Both the position numbers and the translations under genes were made by a program. Source: Pinus tabuliformis (lineage: Eukaryota > Streptophyta > Pinopsida > Pinales > Pinaceae). From it: a stretch of DNA of 64,000 nucleotides. The stretch is taken from NCBI GenBank assembly GCA_031772625.1, contig CM062818.1:209154310-209218309 (forward strand). Reading direction: 5' to 3'. Positions 11,842 through 22,743 of the stretch are shown piece after piece (position 1 is the stretch's first letter; every line of letters begins with the position of its first letter). The notes beneath the pieces are model-generated. The model was not told the origin of the DNA, made no database searches, and worked only from the letters and a program-made list of their open reading frames with translations.

Positions 11842-12579
11842 GTGGCAGAATTTTTGGTTTGCCAACAAAATAAAGTTGAAACAATTAAGACACCGGGTCT
11901 ATTACAACCTTTATCCATTCCAAGCCAACGTTGGGAGGAGGTTTCAATGGATTTTATCACAGGTTTACCCAAGTCTGAGGGAAAGAGTGTCATCATGGTG
12001 GTATTTGACAGACTTACCAAGTATGCACACTTTTGTGCATTATCACATCCATTTAAAGTCAGTACAGTTTCTACTGCATTTATGGAAACAATTCAAAAGC
12101 TACATGGAAACCCAAAGATTATTGTAAGTGACAGAGATCCCATTTTCACTGGAAATTTTTGGACAGAATTATTTTCTTGTCTTGGTACTCAGTTAGCTCA
12201 TAGCTCATCTTATCATCCTTAATCTGATGGGCAAACTGAGATAGTAAACAAATGTTTGGAAGGATATCTTCGTTGCTTTGTATTTGATAAACAGACACAA
12301 TGGGTCAAATGGTTGCCTCTGGCTGAATGGTGGTATAACACTTCCTTCCATACAACAACAAAAATGACCCCATTTATGGCACTTTATGGGTATCAACCAC
12401 CATCCATCACATCATATCTAAGAGAAAATTTTAAGGTTCAGGCAGTGGAACATCACATCGAACATCAACAACAAGTCCTCCAACTCTTAAAGGATAACCT
12501 CGTGTTGGCACATAATAGAATGAAACAACAGGCAGATCAACATCGCAGTGAAATAAGTTTTGATGTAGGTGATTGGGTA
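11842..12579 (+). pseudogene. G2 integrase core, first part
   Basis: Opens inside the zinc-binding motif (FLVCQQNKVETIKTPGLLQP). The catalytic core follows: D in VSMDFITGLPKS, D in IIVSDRDPIFTG, and the SDGQTEIVNKCLEGYLR segment with the catalytic Glu at about 12240. A single stop (TAA, CAA in most relatives as I recall) lies at about 12220, before SDGQTE. It runs to RSEISFDVGDWV, where C1 is inserted at 12580. The junction with the protease region at about 11840 lacks RT and RNase H and changes frame, so the deletion is a decay event. Confidence 0.88.
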
Positions 12580-14725
12580 TGTTGGACACAGATTGTCATT
12601 GATGTCAATATGGAAATATTCAAGAGGAGGAGACAGAGCAGATTGGAGCCAAGAGGAGCAAATGGAGCCAAGAGGAGCAGACCAAGCCAGAGGAGCCACA
12701 TTGGAGCAAGGAGGAGCTATAGGAGGAGCCACATATATATATGCCATATATGTGCCAAGAGGAGCCACATTGGAGCAAAGAGGAGCTATAGGAGGAGCCA
12801 CATATCTATATGCCATATATATGCCAAGAGGAGCAGAACTCATATAGATATGTTATCGGGCTTGTAAAACCCATGTATGCATGCTTTAACATTATCGGCG
12901 GTTAAAAATCTTATATATATGCATTCACAACTATCGGCGGGCACATATTACAAACACACTATCGGCGGAGAAGTTTATATATAAAGGCATATATATATCG
13001 GCGACATTGCTAATCGGCGGTTCAGCTATGTGCCACCACTGAAACCTCCGATTGCGATAATAATGCAGACCTGATGCAGAATTATGTTATGGTTGAATGC
13101 TATATCGCATCCGCCCATTGCAACAACACACAAAGGCATGACACTCTCCCGATCGCCGATTGCGATAAGGCTGCGGACCCGACGGGAATATAGACTGTGG
13201 CTTAATATCATATCGCATCCGCAGTGATCGCAAGTCATAAGGGATGGCGCTATAATCTGCCGATTGCGATAGAGGCATGGACCCGATGGACTTATTAAAA
13301 ACAGTCTATAATATATTGCATCCAGAATGTCGGAACTGTTCAAGGTGCAAGCTCCGAAATCCGGAGCCGAAACTATTATCAAGTGAAGTGTAAAACCATA
13401 TCGGGTCCGCAGAACTCTTGTATCGCATCGGAGCAGCGGAGGTAGCGATCGCCGAAATCATTCGGAGCCAAAATCATATTAGAGAGTAGCCTAAAGGGAG
13501 ATCGGGTTCGCTAAACCTTCACGTTACAAATCCGCCGAAGCGAACCTGCCGATATCCCGGACCCGAATTCAATATAGAGACGGGAGTATAAGAAGGTGTC
13601 GGGTCCGCGTTCCGTCGGAGGATCGGGACTATTGTTTACAGCAAGTGCTGATATACATCGGACCCGAAACCAGTATTAAAGGGAGTCTAAAGAGCATCGG
13701 GTCCGCTCCTCATCAGAGGTCGGAGTAAAGGGATTTATTGTGATCGCTGAAATCCGGACTCGCCGATAACTATAAAGGCGGGCGGATAAGATTTGAAATC
13801 CGCGAATGATCATTTGAGCGGATTTACATGGGTTCCTGTGTAGTAATGTATATGTGACCGAAATATTTATAAAGGGGTTTTATAATGTTTCCCATATATT
13901 ATATGTGGCTGCGGGTTTAAGCCTTAAGACATATATTGAAACGCTTGTGTTGATTGTATGTGTGGACACGGTTGGGCGGTGGCTTCCGATAGACATAAAA
14001 GTGGCAATAAAAGGGTGGCTCTGATTCTATAAGTGTGGCGGGTTGATTAAAGCGCTTGGTGATGGTTGATTAAAAGGCTCGGTTGGTGGCTTCCGATGGT
14101 TGATTAAAACGCTCGGGTGGTGGCCTCTGATGGGTGATTAAACGCCTCCGATAAAGCCTGTAAGAAAAAATAAAGAAAGCAAAGAAATGGAAGCTGAAGT
14201 GTCAAGCAATCAAGTGAGAAGGAAGCCAAAGAGCCAGCACGTAAGAGGAAATGAATGGACAGGGGCATGGAGCATATAAAAGCAGCAAAAACAGAGAACT
14301 GTGTGGTTATTGGTGGATGGCATAACTTGATCATGAGATAGTGGAAGCAGCAGAAGAAAAGGGGGCAGCAGAAGCAGTGGAAGCTGAAAAGAGCACAACA
14401 GCACACCAGTGTATACCAAAGAGGTTGGAGCCTCAGAATTGAAAAGGATTGAAGTCCTTGGGAGTTGGTGCTCCTAAGTCCAAGATTGGTGTCTTGGCAA
14501 AATAGAGTTGGTGCTCAGGAGGTTGGAGCCTCACCAAAGTCCAAGTTGGAGCTTGGCAACCAATTGTGACATTCTATTTATTGTATTTATTTTACTGCAC
14601 AGTTATATTAATAAAAGCATTTATTCCTGCTGTTCATTTTGTGTTCTGAACATATATGATTTAACTAGTAAAACAATAGTGAGAAAAAGAAATATTGATT
14701 CACCCCCCTCTCAGTATTTCCAACA
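12580..14725 (+). repeat. C1 5' LTR
   Basis: Contains two tandem copies of a roughly 66-bp unit (12689-12835: GGAGCCACATTGGAGCAAAG, then a TATATATATGCCATATAT stretch), four TATCGGCGG words at 12890-13020, and a CG-rich stretch at 13000-13800 with alternating GCGGACCCGA and TCGGGTCCGC. Open frames called in it are not conserved genes. Confidence 0.93.
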
Positions 14726-14786
14726 ATTGGTATCAGAGCCAAGTTTCTTCATTCTAGCCTAACAGCTTGAAGAAGGATCAACAACC
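14726..14786 (+). promoter_or_regulatory. C1 primer-binding site and short leader
   Basis: TTGGTATCAGAGCCAAG at 14727-14743 matches the complement of the 3' end of initiator-Met tRNA. Only about 45 bases separate it from the gag start codon at 14787. Confidence 0.88.
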
Positions 14787-16520
14787 ATGATGAGAAATCA
14801 TGAAGCATCAGGAAAAGCTCCTCTGTTCGATGGCACTAACTTTGGTTTTTGGAAGAAAAGAATGACTTACTATTTAATGTCCCTTGGACCTGAAGTCTGG
14901 CATTTTTGTCAAACTGAATACCAAGCGACTTCCACTCTTCCAACAGACCAAGACGAGAGGAAAGCCTACATTGCAAATGCAAAGGCCATGAACTCCATCA
15001 CTAGTGGAATCACTGATTCCGAGTTTACAAAAATCATGCACTGTAACTCTGCCAAAGAAATGTGGGAGAAGCTAGTTAGCTTGTATGATGGAGACTCAAA
15101 AGTCAAAAAGGCAAAGCTTCAAACTCACAGAAGACAATTTGAAAGTTTGAAGATGGAAGAGGAAGAAGATATTGCAGCATACCTCCTCCGAGTAGCTGAA
15201 GTGGTAAATTCCCTGAAAGGATTGGACGAAAAGGTTGAAGAAAGTACTATTGTACAAAAGGTATTAAGGTCCCTTCCAGACAGATTTGACTCCAAAATAA
15301 GTGCTATAGAAGAATCAAAGGATCGTGACACCCTCAAAATGGATGAACTCCATGGAATTCTCACTGCCTATGAAATGAGGAAAGGTGGACCTAGCTCCAA
15401 AGATGCAGCATTCAAGGCCTCAAAGTCAAAGAAAGGGAAAGAAAGGAATGACTGTAGTGATGAGTCAGATGTGGAATCCGAATTGGCTCAATATGTACGA
15501 AAGTTGAAGAGAGGATCTAAGCTTAAAGGCAAGTATCCTCTTATCTGTTTTAAATGTGGTAAAATAGGTCATTATGCAGCAAAATGTCCTCATAAACATG
15601 ATAGTGATGATGAAAGAAATTCTAAAAGAATGACATACAAAAAGAAAGGGTTCAATAAGAAAAACCTTCTCTCCAAGCAAGATGAGTCTGATGAGGATGA
15701 GTTTATGGTCATAAAAAAGAAATCAGATGAGGAAAGCGATCATGATGAAAGCCAAGAAGCATTATTCATGGCACTCACAGATGATGATGACTCAGAGCAA
15801 GAAGGAAATGTGGATGAACTGTTAATAAGTGCCATTGAAGAGAACGAGAAACTACAGAACAAAATTATCTCTCTCAAAGTGGAAAACGAGGAAATAAGAA
15901 GGAGAGAAGATCTCTTGGAAACAAAGCTTAAGGAAAAAGAAGAGACTTGTGAAGAACGTGAGGCCGAAGTAGTATCTCTGAGAAAGGAGTTGGAGCAAAT
16001 TAAAAAGGGCTGTAAAAGCTCTCAAATACTTGATACTATTCTGAAAAATCAAAAACCTCAACATGATAAGTCTGGAATAGGTTTCAAGGGAGAATCCTCA
16101 AGCACTAAGAATAGTGTGAAAAGCTATGCCGATGCACTTTCCTGCAACCCAAAAGATGAAAAAGTATCTTATCAAAACTGCATCCCAGATTCCAAGAATC
16201 AAGAAAGAGTTATTCCAAAGAAGAATGTGGAGTCGAATCATGGACACTACAGCAAATACAAACCTGTACTTCACCAAGGGCCCATCAAAAATCCAAAGGA
16301 CGAGGGAGGAGTAATTCTCAGAAAGGAAGGCGAATTAAACCGTGGTTGCTTCAAAACCATATTTCTTGGACACTGTTTTCACTGTAAAAACTTCGGTCAC
16401 CAAGCTAGACAATGCATGGCTCGCAGAAGTGAAAAGACAACGCAAAAGGACCGAGTAATCAACTCATATGCTCCCAAAAGACAGGGACAAATCAAAACCT
16501 TCAATTCATTTGTCCCTTGA
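14787..16520 (+). CDS. gag: C1 gag polyprotein (577 aa)
   Basis: ATG at 14787 follows the primer site closely. Residues about 1-200 are the Copia capsid region (APLFDGTNFGFWKKRM, SAKEMWEKLVSLYDGDSKVK, DIAAYLLRVAEVVNSLKG). A zinc knuckle CFKCGKIGHYAAKC lies at about residue 253. An acidic stretch at about 295-350 and a Lys/Glu-rich predicted coiled coil at about 345-410 follow. A second knuckle CFHCKNFGHQARQC lies at about 530. It forms the particle that packages RNA. The frame is intact. The product is longer than the usual 250-350 aa Copia gag because of the coiled-coil and second-knuckle extension. Pol begins in the -1 frame at its stop, so pol expression needs a -1 shift or another recoding step. 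Confidence 0.9.
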   Translation: MMRNHEASGKAPLFDGTNFGFWKKRMTYYLMSLGPEVWHFCQTEYQATSTLPTDQDERKAYIANAKAMNSITSGITDSEFTKIMHCNSAKEMWEKLVSLYDGDSKVKKAKLQTHRRQFESLKMEEEEDIAAYLLRVAEVVNSLKGLDEKVEESTIVQKVLRSLPDRFDSKISAIEESKDRDTLKMDELHGILTAYEMRKGGPSSKDAAFKASKSKKGKERNDCSDESDVESELAQYVRKLKRGSKLKGKYPLICFKCGKIGHYAAKCPHKHDSDDERNSKRMTYKKKGFNKKNLLSKQDESDEDEFMVIKKKSDEESDHDESQEALFMALTDDDDSEQEGNVDELLISAIEENEKLQNKIISLKVENEEIRRREDLLETKLKEKEETCEEREAEVVSLRKELEQIKKGCKSSQILDTILKNQKPQHDKSGIGFKGESSSTKNSVKSYADALSCNPKDEKVSYQNCIPDSKNQERVIPKKNVESNHGHYSKYKPVLHQGPIKNPKDEGGVILRKEGELNRGCFKTIFLGHCFHCKNFGHQARQCMARRSEKTTQKDRVINSYAPKRQGQIKTFNSFVP

Positions 16521-19500
16521 CTAAATTTGATCTGACTTGCTCTTTTTGCTACAATAATGGACACTATGAACAAAACTGCCCACTCAAAGGAAGAAAGACG
16601 AGTAGCAAGATCTCTGCAATGGACAAATGCGGCCTGGCTCTATTTGCGCAAAATAATGGAAACCAGTGGTTTGTGGATAGTGGGTGCTCCAGACACATGA
16701 CAAGAGACAGAAGGAAATTTATCTCACTGAGCAAAAAGGAAGGAAATGTGTCCTTTGGAAGCGGAACTGGCAAAATTGCAGGAAGAGGAACAGTTACTCT
16801 GATCAATGGAAAAGGAAAAGCTCAAGATGCTCTGCTGGTTGATGGACTCAAACACAACCTTCTGAGTGTCAGCCAAATTTGTGATCAAGGACATAAGGTT
16901 GTCTTCAGCACCAAAGATTGTGAAATAAGGAACTCTGTCTCTGGAAAACTTGTGGCAAAAGGAGTAAGAACACCTGACAATATTTACGTTCTGAACAAGA
17001 TTCAGGAGAACAAATGCTACTTGAGTCAGGCAGATGAGAGTTGGTTGTGGCACAAGAGACTTGGACATACTAGCTTCAAAAGTCTGGTCAATATCAGCAA
17101 AATCAAAGCTGTACAAGACATCCCAAGGCTATCCAAACCAAATCAAGCAGTGTGTGGTCCATGTCAACATGGAAAACAGACCAGAACCAGCCACAAGACA
17201 AAGGAACACTATACATCAAAGCCCTTGGAAATCATACATGCTGATGTGTGTGGGCCAACTAGAAATCAAGCACTCCAAGGAGAAAGGTACTTTGTATTAT
17301 TTGTTGATGATTATACTAGAATGATGTGGATATATTTCATAAAGTATAAATCTGAAACTTTTGAGTGTTTTAAGAATCTAAAAGCCCTTGTAGAAAATGA
17401 AAAAGATTCAAAAATTAAGTGTCTCAGAACAGATAGAGGAGGAGAATTCACATCAAACGAGTTCAGAGAGTTATGCAATATTCATGGAATTAAAAGGGAA
17501 TACTCGGTTGCCAGAACACCTCAGCAAAATGGGGTAGTTGAAAGACGAAAACGAACTGTCCAAGAAATGGTAAGAACCATGCTGTTAGCAGCAGATCTAC
17601 AACCTAAATTCTGGAGGGAAGCAGTAGGGACAACTGTCTATACATTGAATCGGACTCAATTGAGACCAAATTGTGACAAAACTCCTTATGAGCTATGGAA
17701 AGGGAGACCTGCTTCGGTGAAGTATTCCAAAATATTTGGAAGCAAGTGCTTCATAAAAATAAATGATGGTTCACCTGGAAAATTTGATTCTCGGGTTGAT
17801 GAGGGGATATTTCTTGGATATTCACCACGGAGCAAGGCTTACAAGTGCTACAATTTTCGACTGAAGAAAATAGTGGAAAGCATCAATGTAAAGGTTGATG
17901 AAGATCTTCCATAAAAGGAAATTGAAGAACAAGAAGATGAGTTTCTCATTGAAGAAGAAGAACCTAAAGAACAAGAGATAGATGATCAAGAAGAAGAAGA
18001 GGAAAGAGAACCACCTCATACCCCTTCAAAGATGAAGTATGTAGAAAGATATCATCTAGAAGAACAAATCATTGGCGATAAAGATGAAGGTGTGCAGACC
18101 AGAAGAAGGATAACCACCTCACCCAAGAGAAAAGCCATTGCCCTCCTATCTATGATAGAACCAAAAACATTCACAGAAGCAAGTAAGGATCCTCATTGGG
18201 TAAAAGCAATGGAAGAAGAAATGTCCCAAATTGAGAAGAACAAGACATGGGAGCTGGTACCTCGTCCAAAGGACAAAAACATAATAGGAACCAAACGGGT
18301 GTTCAAAAATAAAATTAATGAGGAAGGACATGTTATCAGAAACAAGGCAAGACTTGTCTACAAAGGCTATTCAAAAATTGAAGGAGTTGACTTTGAAGAG
18401 ACATTTGCACCAGTGGCCCGTATGGAAGCTATCAGGATGTTCTTAGCATTTGCTTGCTCGAAAGGATTCAAAATCTATCAAATGGACGTGAAATCAACAT
18501 TTCTAAATGGCGAACTCAAGGAGGAAGTCTACATGGAGCAGCCAGAAGGTTTTGATCTGACAGCAGGAAAGGACCTAGTCTGTAAGTTGAAAAAGGCTTT
18601 GTATGGGCTGAAACAAGCCCCTAGAGCTTGGTATGCAAGACTGGATAACTATCTCCAACAACAAGGCTTCAAAAAGGGAGTGGCTGGAAGCAATCTATAC
18701 ATAAAGACAGATCAAGGTAAGTTACTAGTTGCTCTTGTTTATGTCGATGATCTGATTTTTGCTAGTAATAATGATGAAATGAGCCATGAATTTTCTCAAA
18801 GCATGGCAAAAGAATTTGAGATGTCGATGATAGGAGAACTGTCCCACTTCCTTGGACTTCAAGTATCTCAAACCAGAGCAGGATTGTATATATCTCAAGC
18901 CAAATATCTAAAAGACATGCTCAAAAAATATGGAATGGAGGACTGTGCACCCATGAGCACCCCCATGACCACAAACTGCAAACTGAGAAAAGATGATGAC
19001 TCCCCTCTAGTAGATGCAACTCATTACAGGTCAATGATTGGAGCCCTCCTATACTTAACAGCTACACGACTTGACATAATGCAAGCAGTAGGAATGGTGG
19101 GAAGATTTCAATCGGCTCCCAAACAATTTCATTTATTAGCTGTAAAAGGAATTCTCAGATATTTGAAGGGAACTTCTGATTTTGGTCTCTGGTACCAAAA
19201 TAGTTCAACATTGACTGTAACTGCATACACTGATGCTGATTGGGCTGGAAATATAGATGATCGGAAAAGTACTAGTGGAAATGCATTCTTCCTAGGAGAC
19301 TGTTTGGTATCCTGGCTTAGCAAAAAACAGTCATCCATATCATTATCCACAACCGAAGCCGAGTATATTGCTGCAACAGACTGTTGTACTCAGATACTAT
19401 GGATGAAGGAAGTGCTAAAGGATGTAAACATATGTAAAGATCAACCAATTACTGTTTATTGTGACAACACTAGTGCTATCAGTCTCAGTAAAAATCCAGT

Positions 19501-19768
19501 GATGCACTCAAGAACCAAACATATACCAATCAAGTATCATTTCCTCCGTGAGCAAGTAGCTGAACAAAACATCGCTCTAGAATATATAAGTACTAAGGAG
19601 CAGATAGCTGATATTTTCACTAAACCTCTTCCTCGGGAAGCATTCGAACACCTACGACAAAAGATGGGGGTTATTCCTTTATCATCACTCAAGTCTATTC
19701 ATAAAGATGCAGCAGGACAGGGGGAGCAACTTGACAGGGGGAGTTCGTATGCATTCCTTTGCCATTGA
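16517..19768 (+). pseudogene. pol: C1 pol (protease-integrase-RT-RNase H), one nonsense codon
   Basis: In the -1 frame relative to gag. A third zinc knuckle CSFCYNNGHYEQNC opens it. Protease has WFVDSGCSRHMT at about 16667. Integrase shows WLWHKRLGHTS and CGPCQHGKQ (zinc site), with catalytic positions in IHADVCGPT, LRTDRGGEFTS and TPQQNGVVERRKRT. RT shows [12 protein letters not shown] and YVDD at 18740-18751. RNase H shows [28 protein letters not shown] and IADIFTKPL. The only defect seen is TAA at 17912-17914, after integrase, in an acidic linker; the same frame continues at once for 618 codons. It may be a simple mutation (for example CAA or GAA to TAA). There is no env-like gene after it. 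Confidence 0.92.
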
Positions 19769-19822
19769 TGTCAAAGGGGGAGAGAGCAGAAGAATATTGC
19801 CATCAATAACAAAGGGGGAGAT
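19769..19822 (+). promoter_or_regulatory. C1 polypurine tract region
   Basis: Short stretch with three purine-rich words (CAGGGGGAG and GACAGGGGGAG lie just upstream in the pol tail, AAAGGGGGAG here twice). The last, AAAGGGGGAGAT, directly abuts the 3' LTR and should prime plus-strand synthesis. Confidence 0.8.
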
Positions 19823-21970
19823 TGTTGGACACAGATTGTCAATGATGTCAATATGGAAATATTCAAGAGGAGGAGACAGAGCATATCAGAGCCAAGAGGA
19901 GCAAATGGAGCCAAGAGGAGCAGACCAAGCCAGAGGAGCCACATTGGAGCAAAGAGGAGCTATAGGAGGAGCCACATATATATATGCCATATATATGCCA
20001 AGAGGAGCCACATTGGAGCAAAGAGGAGCTATAGGAGGAGCCACATATATATATGCCATATATATGCCAAGAGGAGCAGAACTCATATAGATATGTTATC
20101 GGGCTTGTAAAACCCATGTATGCATGCTTTAACATTATCGGCGGTTAAAAATCTTATATATATGCATTCATAACTATCGGCGGGCACATATTACAAACAC
20201 ACTATCAGCGGAGAAGTTTATATATAAAGGCATATATATATATCGGCGACATCGCTAATCGGCGGTTCAGCTATGTGCCACCACTGAAACGTCCGATTGC
20301 GATAATAATGCGGACCCGATGCAGAATTATGTTATGGTTGAATGCTATATCGCATCCGCCCATCGCAACAACACACAAAGGCATGACACTCTCCCGATCG
20401 CCGATTGCGATAAGGCTGCGGACCCGACGGGAATATAGACTGTGGCTTAATATCATATCGCATCCGCAGTGATCGCAAGTCATAAGGGATGGCGCTATAA
20501 TCTACCGATTGTGATAGAGGCATGGACCTGATGGACTTATTAAAAACAGTCTATAATATATCGCATCCAGAATGTCGGAACTGTTCAAGGTGCAAGCTCC
20601 GAAATCCGGAGCCGAAACTATTATCAAGTGAAGTGTAAAACCATATCGGGTCCGCAGAACTCTTGTATCGCATCGGAGCAGCGGAGGTAGCGATCGCCGA
20701 AATCATCCGGAGTCGAAATCATATTAGAGAGCAGCCTAAAGGGAGACCAGGTCCGCTAAACCTTCACGTTACAAATCCACCGAAGCGAACCTGCCGATAT
20801 CCCGGACCCGAATTCAATATAGAGACGGGAGTATAAGAAGGTGTCGGGTCCGCGTTCCGTCGGAGGATCGGGACTATTGTTTACAGCGAGTGTCGATATA
20901 CATCGGACCCGAAACCAGTATTAAAGAGAGTCTAAAGAGCATCGGGTCTGCTCCTCATCGGAGGCCGAAGTAAAGGGATTTATTGTGATCGCTGAAATCT
21001 GGACTCGCCGATAACTATAAAGGCAGGTGGATAAGATTTGAAATCCGCGAATGATCATTTGAGCGGATTTACATGGGTTCCTGTGTAGTAATGTATATGT
21101 GACCGAAATCTTTATAAAGGGGTTTTATAATGTTTCCCATATATTATATGTGGCTGCGGGTTTAAGCCTTAAGACATATATTGAAACGCTTGTGTTGATT
21201 GTGTGTGTGGACACGGTTGGGTGGTGGCTTCCGATAGACATAAAAGCGGCAATAAAAGGGTGGCTCTGATTCTATAAGTATGGCGGGTTGATTAAAGTGC
21301 TCGGTGATGGTTGATTAAAAGGCTCGGTTGGTGGCTTCTGATGGTTGATTAAAACGCTCGGGTGGTGGCTTCCGATGGGTGATTAAACGCCTCCGATAAA
21401 GCTTGTAAGAAAAAATAAAGAAAGCAAAGAAATGGAAGCCGAAGTGTCAAGCGATCAAGTGAGGAGGAAGCCAAAGAGCCAGCACGTAAGAGGAAACGAA
21501 TGGACAGGGGCATGGAGCATATAAAATTAGCAAAAACAGAGAACTGTGTGGTTGTTGGTGGATGGCATAACTTGAGCATGAGATAGTGGAAGCAGCAGAA
21601 GAAAAGGGGGCAGCAGAAGCAATGGAAGCTGAAAAGAGCGCAGTAGCACACCAGTGTATACCAAAGAGGTTGGAGCCTCTGAATTGAAAAGGATTGAAGT
21701 CCTTGGGAGTTGGTGCTCCTAAGTCCAAGATTGGTGTCTTGGCAAAATAGAGTTGGTGCTCAGGAGGTTGGAGCCTCACCAAAGTCCAAGTTGGAGCTTG
21801 GCAACCAATTGTGACATTCTATTTATTGTATTTATTTTACTGCACATTTATATTAATAAAATCATTTATTCCTGCTGTTCATTTTGTGTTCTGAACATAT
21901 ATGATTTAACTAGTAAAACAATAGTGAGAAAAAGAAATACTGATTCACCCTCCTCTCAGTATTTCCAACA
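19823..21970 (+). repeat. C1 3' LTR
   Basis: 2148 bp, same structure as 12580-14725 including the 66-bp tandem pair (19937-20080) and CG-rich stretch. Differences from the 5' copy are mostly C/T and G/A. Confidence 0.93.
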
Positions 21971-22409
21971 GGGTATTCCTACGGCTACAACCATATAAGC
22001 AAATGTCCCTCAAGCAAGCTAAGAAGGACAATAAATTATCACCAAAGTATTATGGTCCGTACAAGGTGTTGGAAAAGATTGGTACTATGGCATACAAATT
22101 GGAGCTTCCTGCAGCTTCTCGATTGCACCCAGTTTTCCATGTTTCATGTTTAAAGAAGGTTATAGATGACAAGCTCCTAGTTCAAACAATATTGCCAGAA
22201 CTTGACGAGGAAGGAAAAATTATATTGGAACCGGAAGCGGTCACAGAAACAAGAACTCGACAGCTATGAAATCGATCAATTTCAGAGTATCTTATCAAGT
22301 GGAAGAACTTATCCGCTGAAGATTCCACATGGGAGGATGAGAATTTTATGCAGAAGTATCCAGAACTACTCAAGCGTTGAGGACACCACTTTTTTGAAGG
22401 AGAGGGGCA
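21971..22409 (+). pseudogene. G2 integrase C-terminus with chromodomain
   Basis: Directly after C1 (first five bases GGGTA are its target duplication) the coding sequence resumes: LRLQPYKQMSLKQAKKDNK, YYGPYKVLEKIGTMAYKLEL (the GPY/F module) and RLHPVFHVSCLKKV. After a stop at 22267 comes a chromodomain, SEYLIKWKNLSAEDSTWED with FMQKYPELLKR. Chromodomains of this type are thought to steer integration to particular chromatin. The polypurine tract lies just before 22410. Confidence 0.88.
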
Positions 22410-22743
22410 TGTTGGGTCCCTATAATACTAGTGATTACCCCATTACTATTGTAGTTATACCCCTTATTAATATTGTTGTGCCCCTATTGCCCCCATATTG
22501 TTATTACTGTGCCCTATAGAATCCCTCTATTGTTATTTTTGTGGCTTTATATTATTATTGTTAGGTCGGCTGGATTATATTGTGACTCCTTAGACTCCTA
22601 TATATAGAAAGGAGGTTTTGTCATTTGAATCATCCAAGAATTGTTCATTTATGTAATGTAAAGGAGGTTGCCCCCTCGAAGAGGCTGAATTCTAAGGCGT
22701 TGATCTATCTTTTCTATCTTTTTCTTGAGCTGGTTTCATAACA
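22410..22743 (+). repeat. G2 3' LTR
   Basis: 334 bp, near-identical to 9260-9593, followed by the target duplication GGTAC. Confidence 0.92.

Larger units (their letters stand above)
12580..21970 (+). mobile_element. C1: near-complete Copia retrotransposon, 9391 bp
   Basis: LTRs at 12580-14725 and 19823-21970 (about 2.15 kb each, TGTTGGACAC...TTCCAACA) and target duplication GGGTA at 12575-12579 and 21971-21975. Primer site TGGTATCAGAGCC follows the 5' LTR and purine tract AAAGGGGGAGAT precedes the 3' LTR. Gag and pol are complete apart from one nonsense codon in pol. Integrase lies before RT, the hallmark of Copia. LTRs differ by about 2-3 percent by eye, mostly transitions, many at CG sites. 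This is the best preserved element in the window. Lineage unresolved; the long gag and long LTRs suggest a Sire or Tork relative. Confidence 0.95.
9260..22743 (+). mobile_element. G2: chromodomain Ty3/gypsy element, RT/RNase H deleted, hosting C1
   Basis: Identical-looking 334-bp LTRs (9260-9593 and 22410-22743) flank it, with target duplication GGTAC at 9255-9259 and 22744-22748. The primer site TGGTATCAGAGC (initiator Met) follows the 5' LTR, and a purine tract (GAAGGAGAGGGGCA) precedes the 3' LTR. The order gag, protease, integrase, chromodomain identifies a chromovirus. Between protease and integrase about 2 kb is missing (RT, RNase H and the integrase zinc finger start). Without C1 it is about 4.1 kb. 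The LTRs differ at about eight positions by eye, so insertion is moderately recent. Confidence 0.92.

Noticed and set aside
12487..12843. Minus- and plus-strand ORFs in the C1 LTR tandem repeat (also 19707-20135)
   Set aside because: Low-complexity products of the 66-bp repeat, open in several frames at once.
14104..14762. Small ORFs at the 3' end of the C1 LTR (also 21349-21998)
   Set aside because: Present only because both LTRs are alike; no domain, and they end at the LTR/primer-site junction.
15125..17116. Minus-strand ORFs inside C1 gag and pol
   Set aside because: Antisense shadows of well supported coding sequence.
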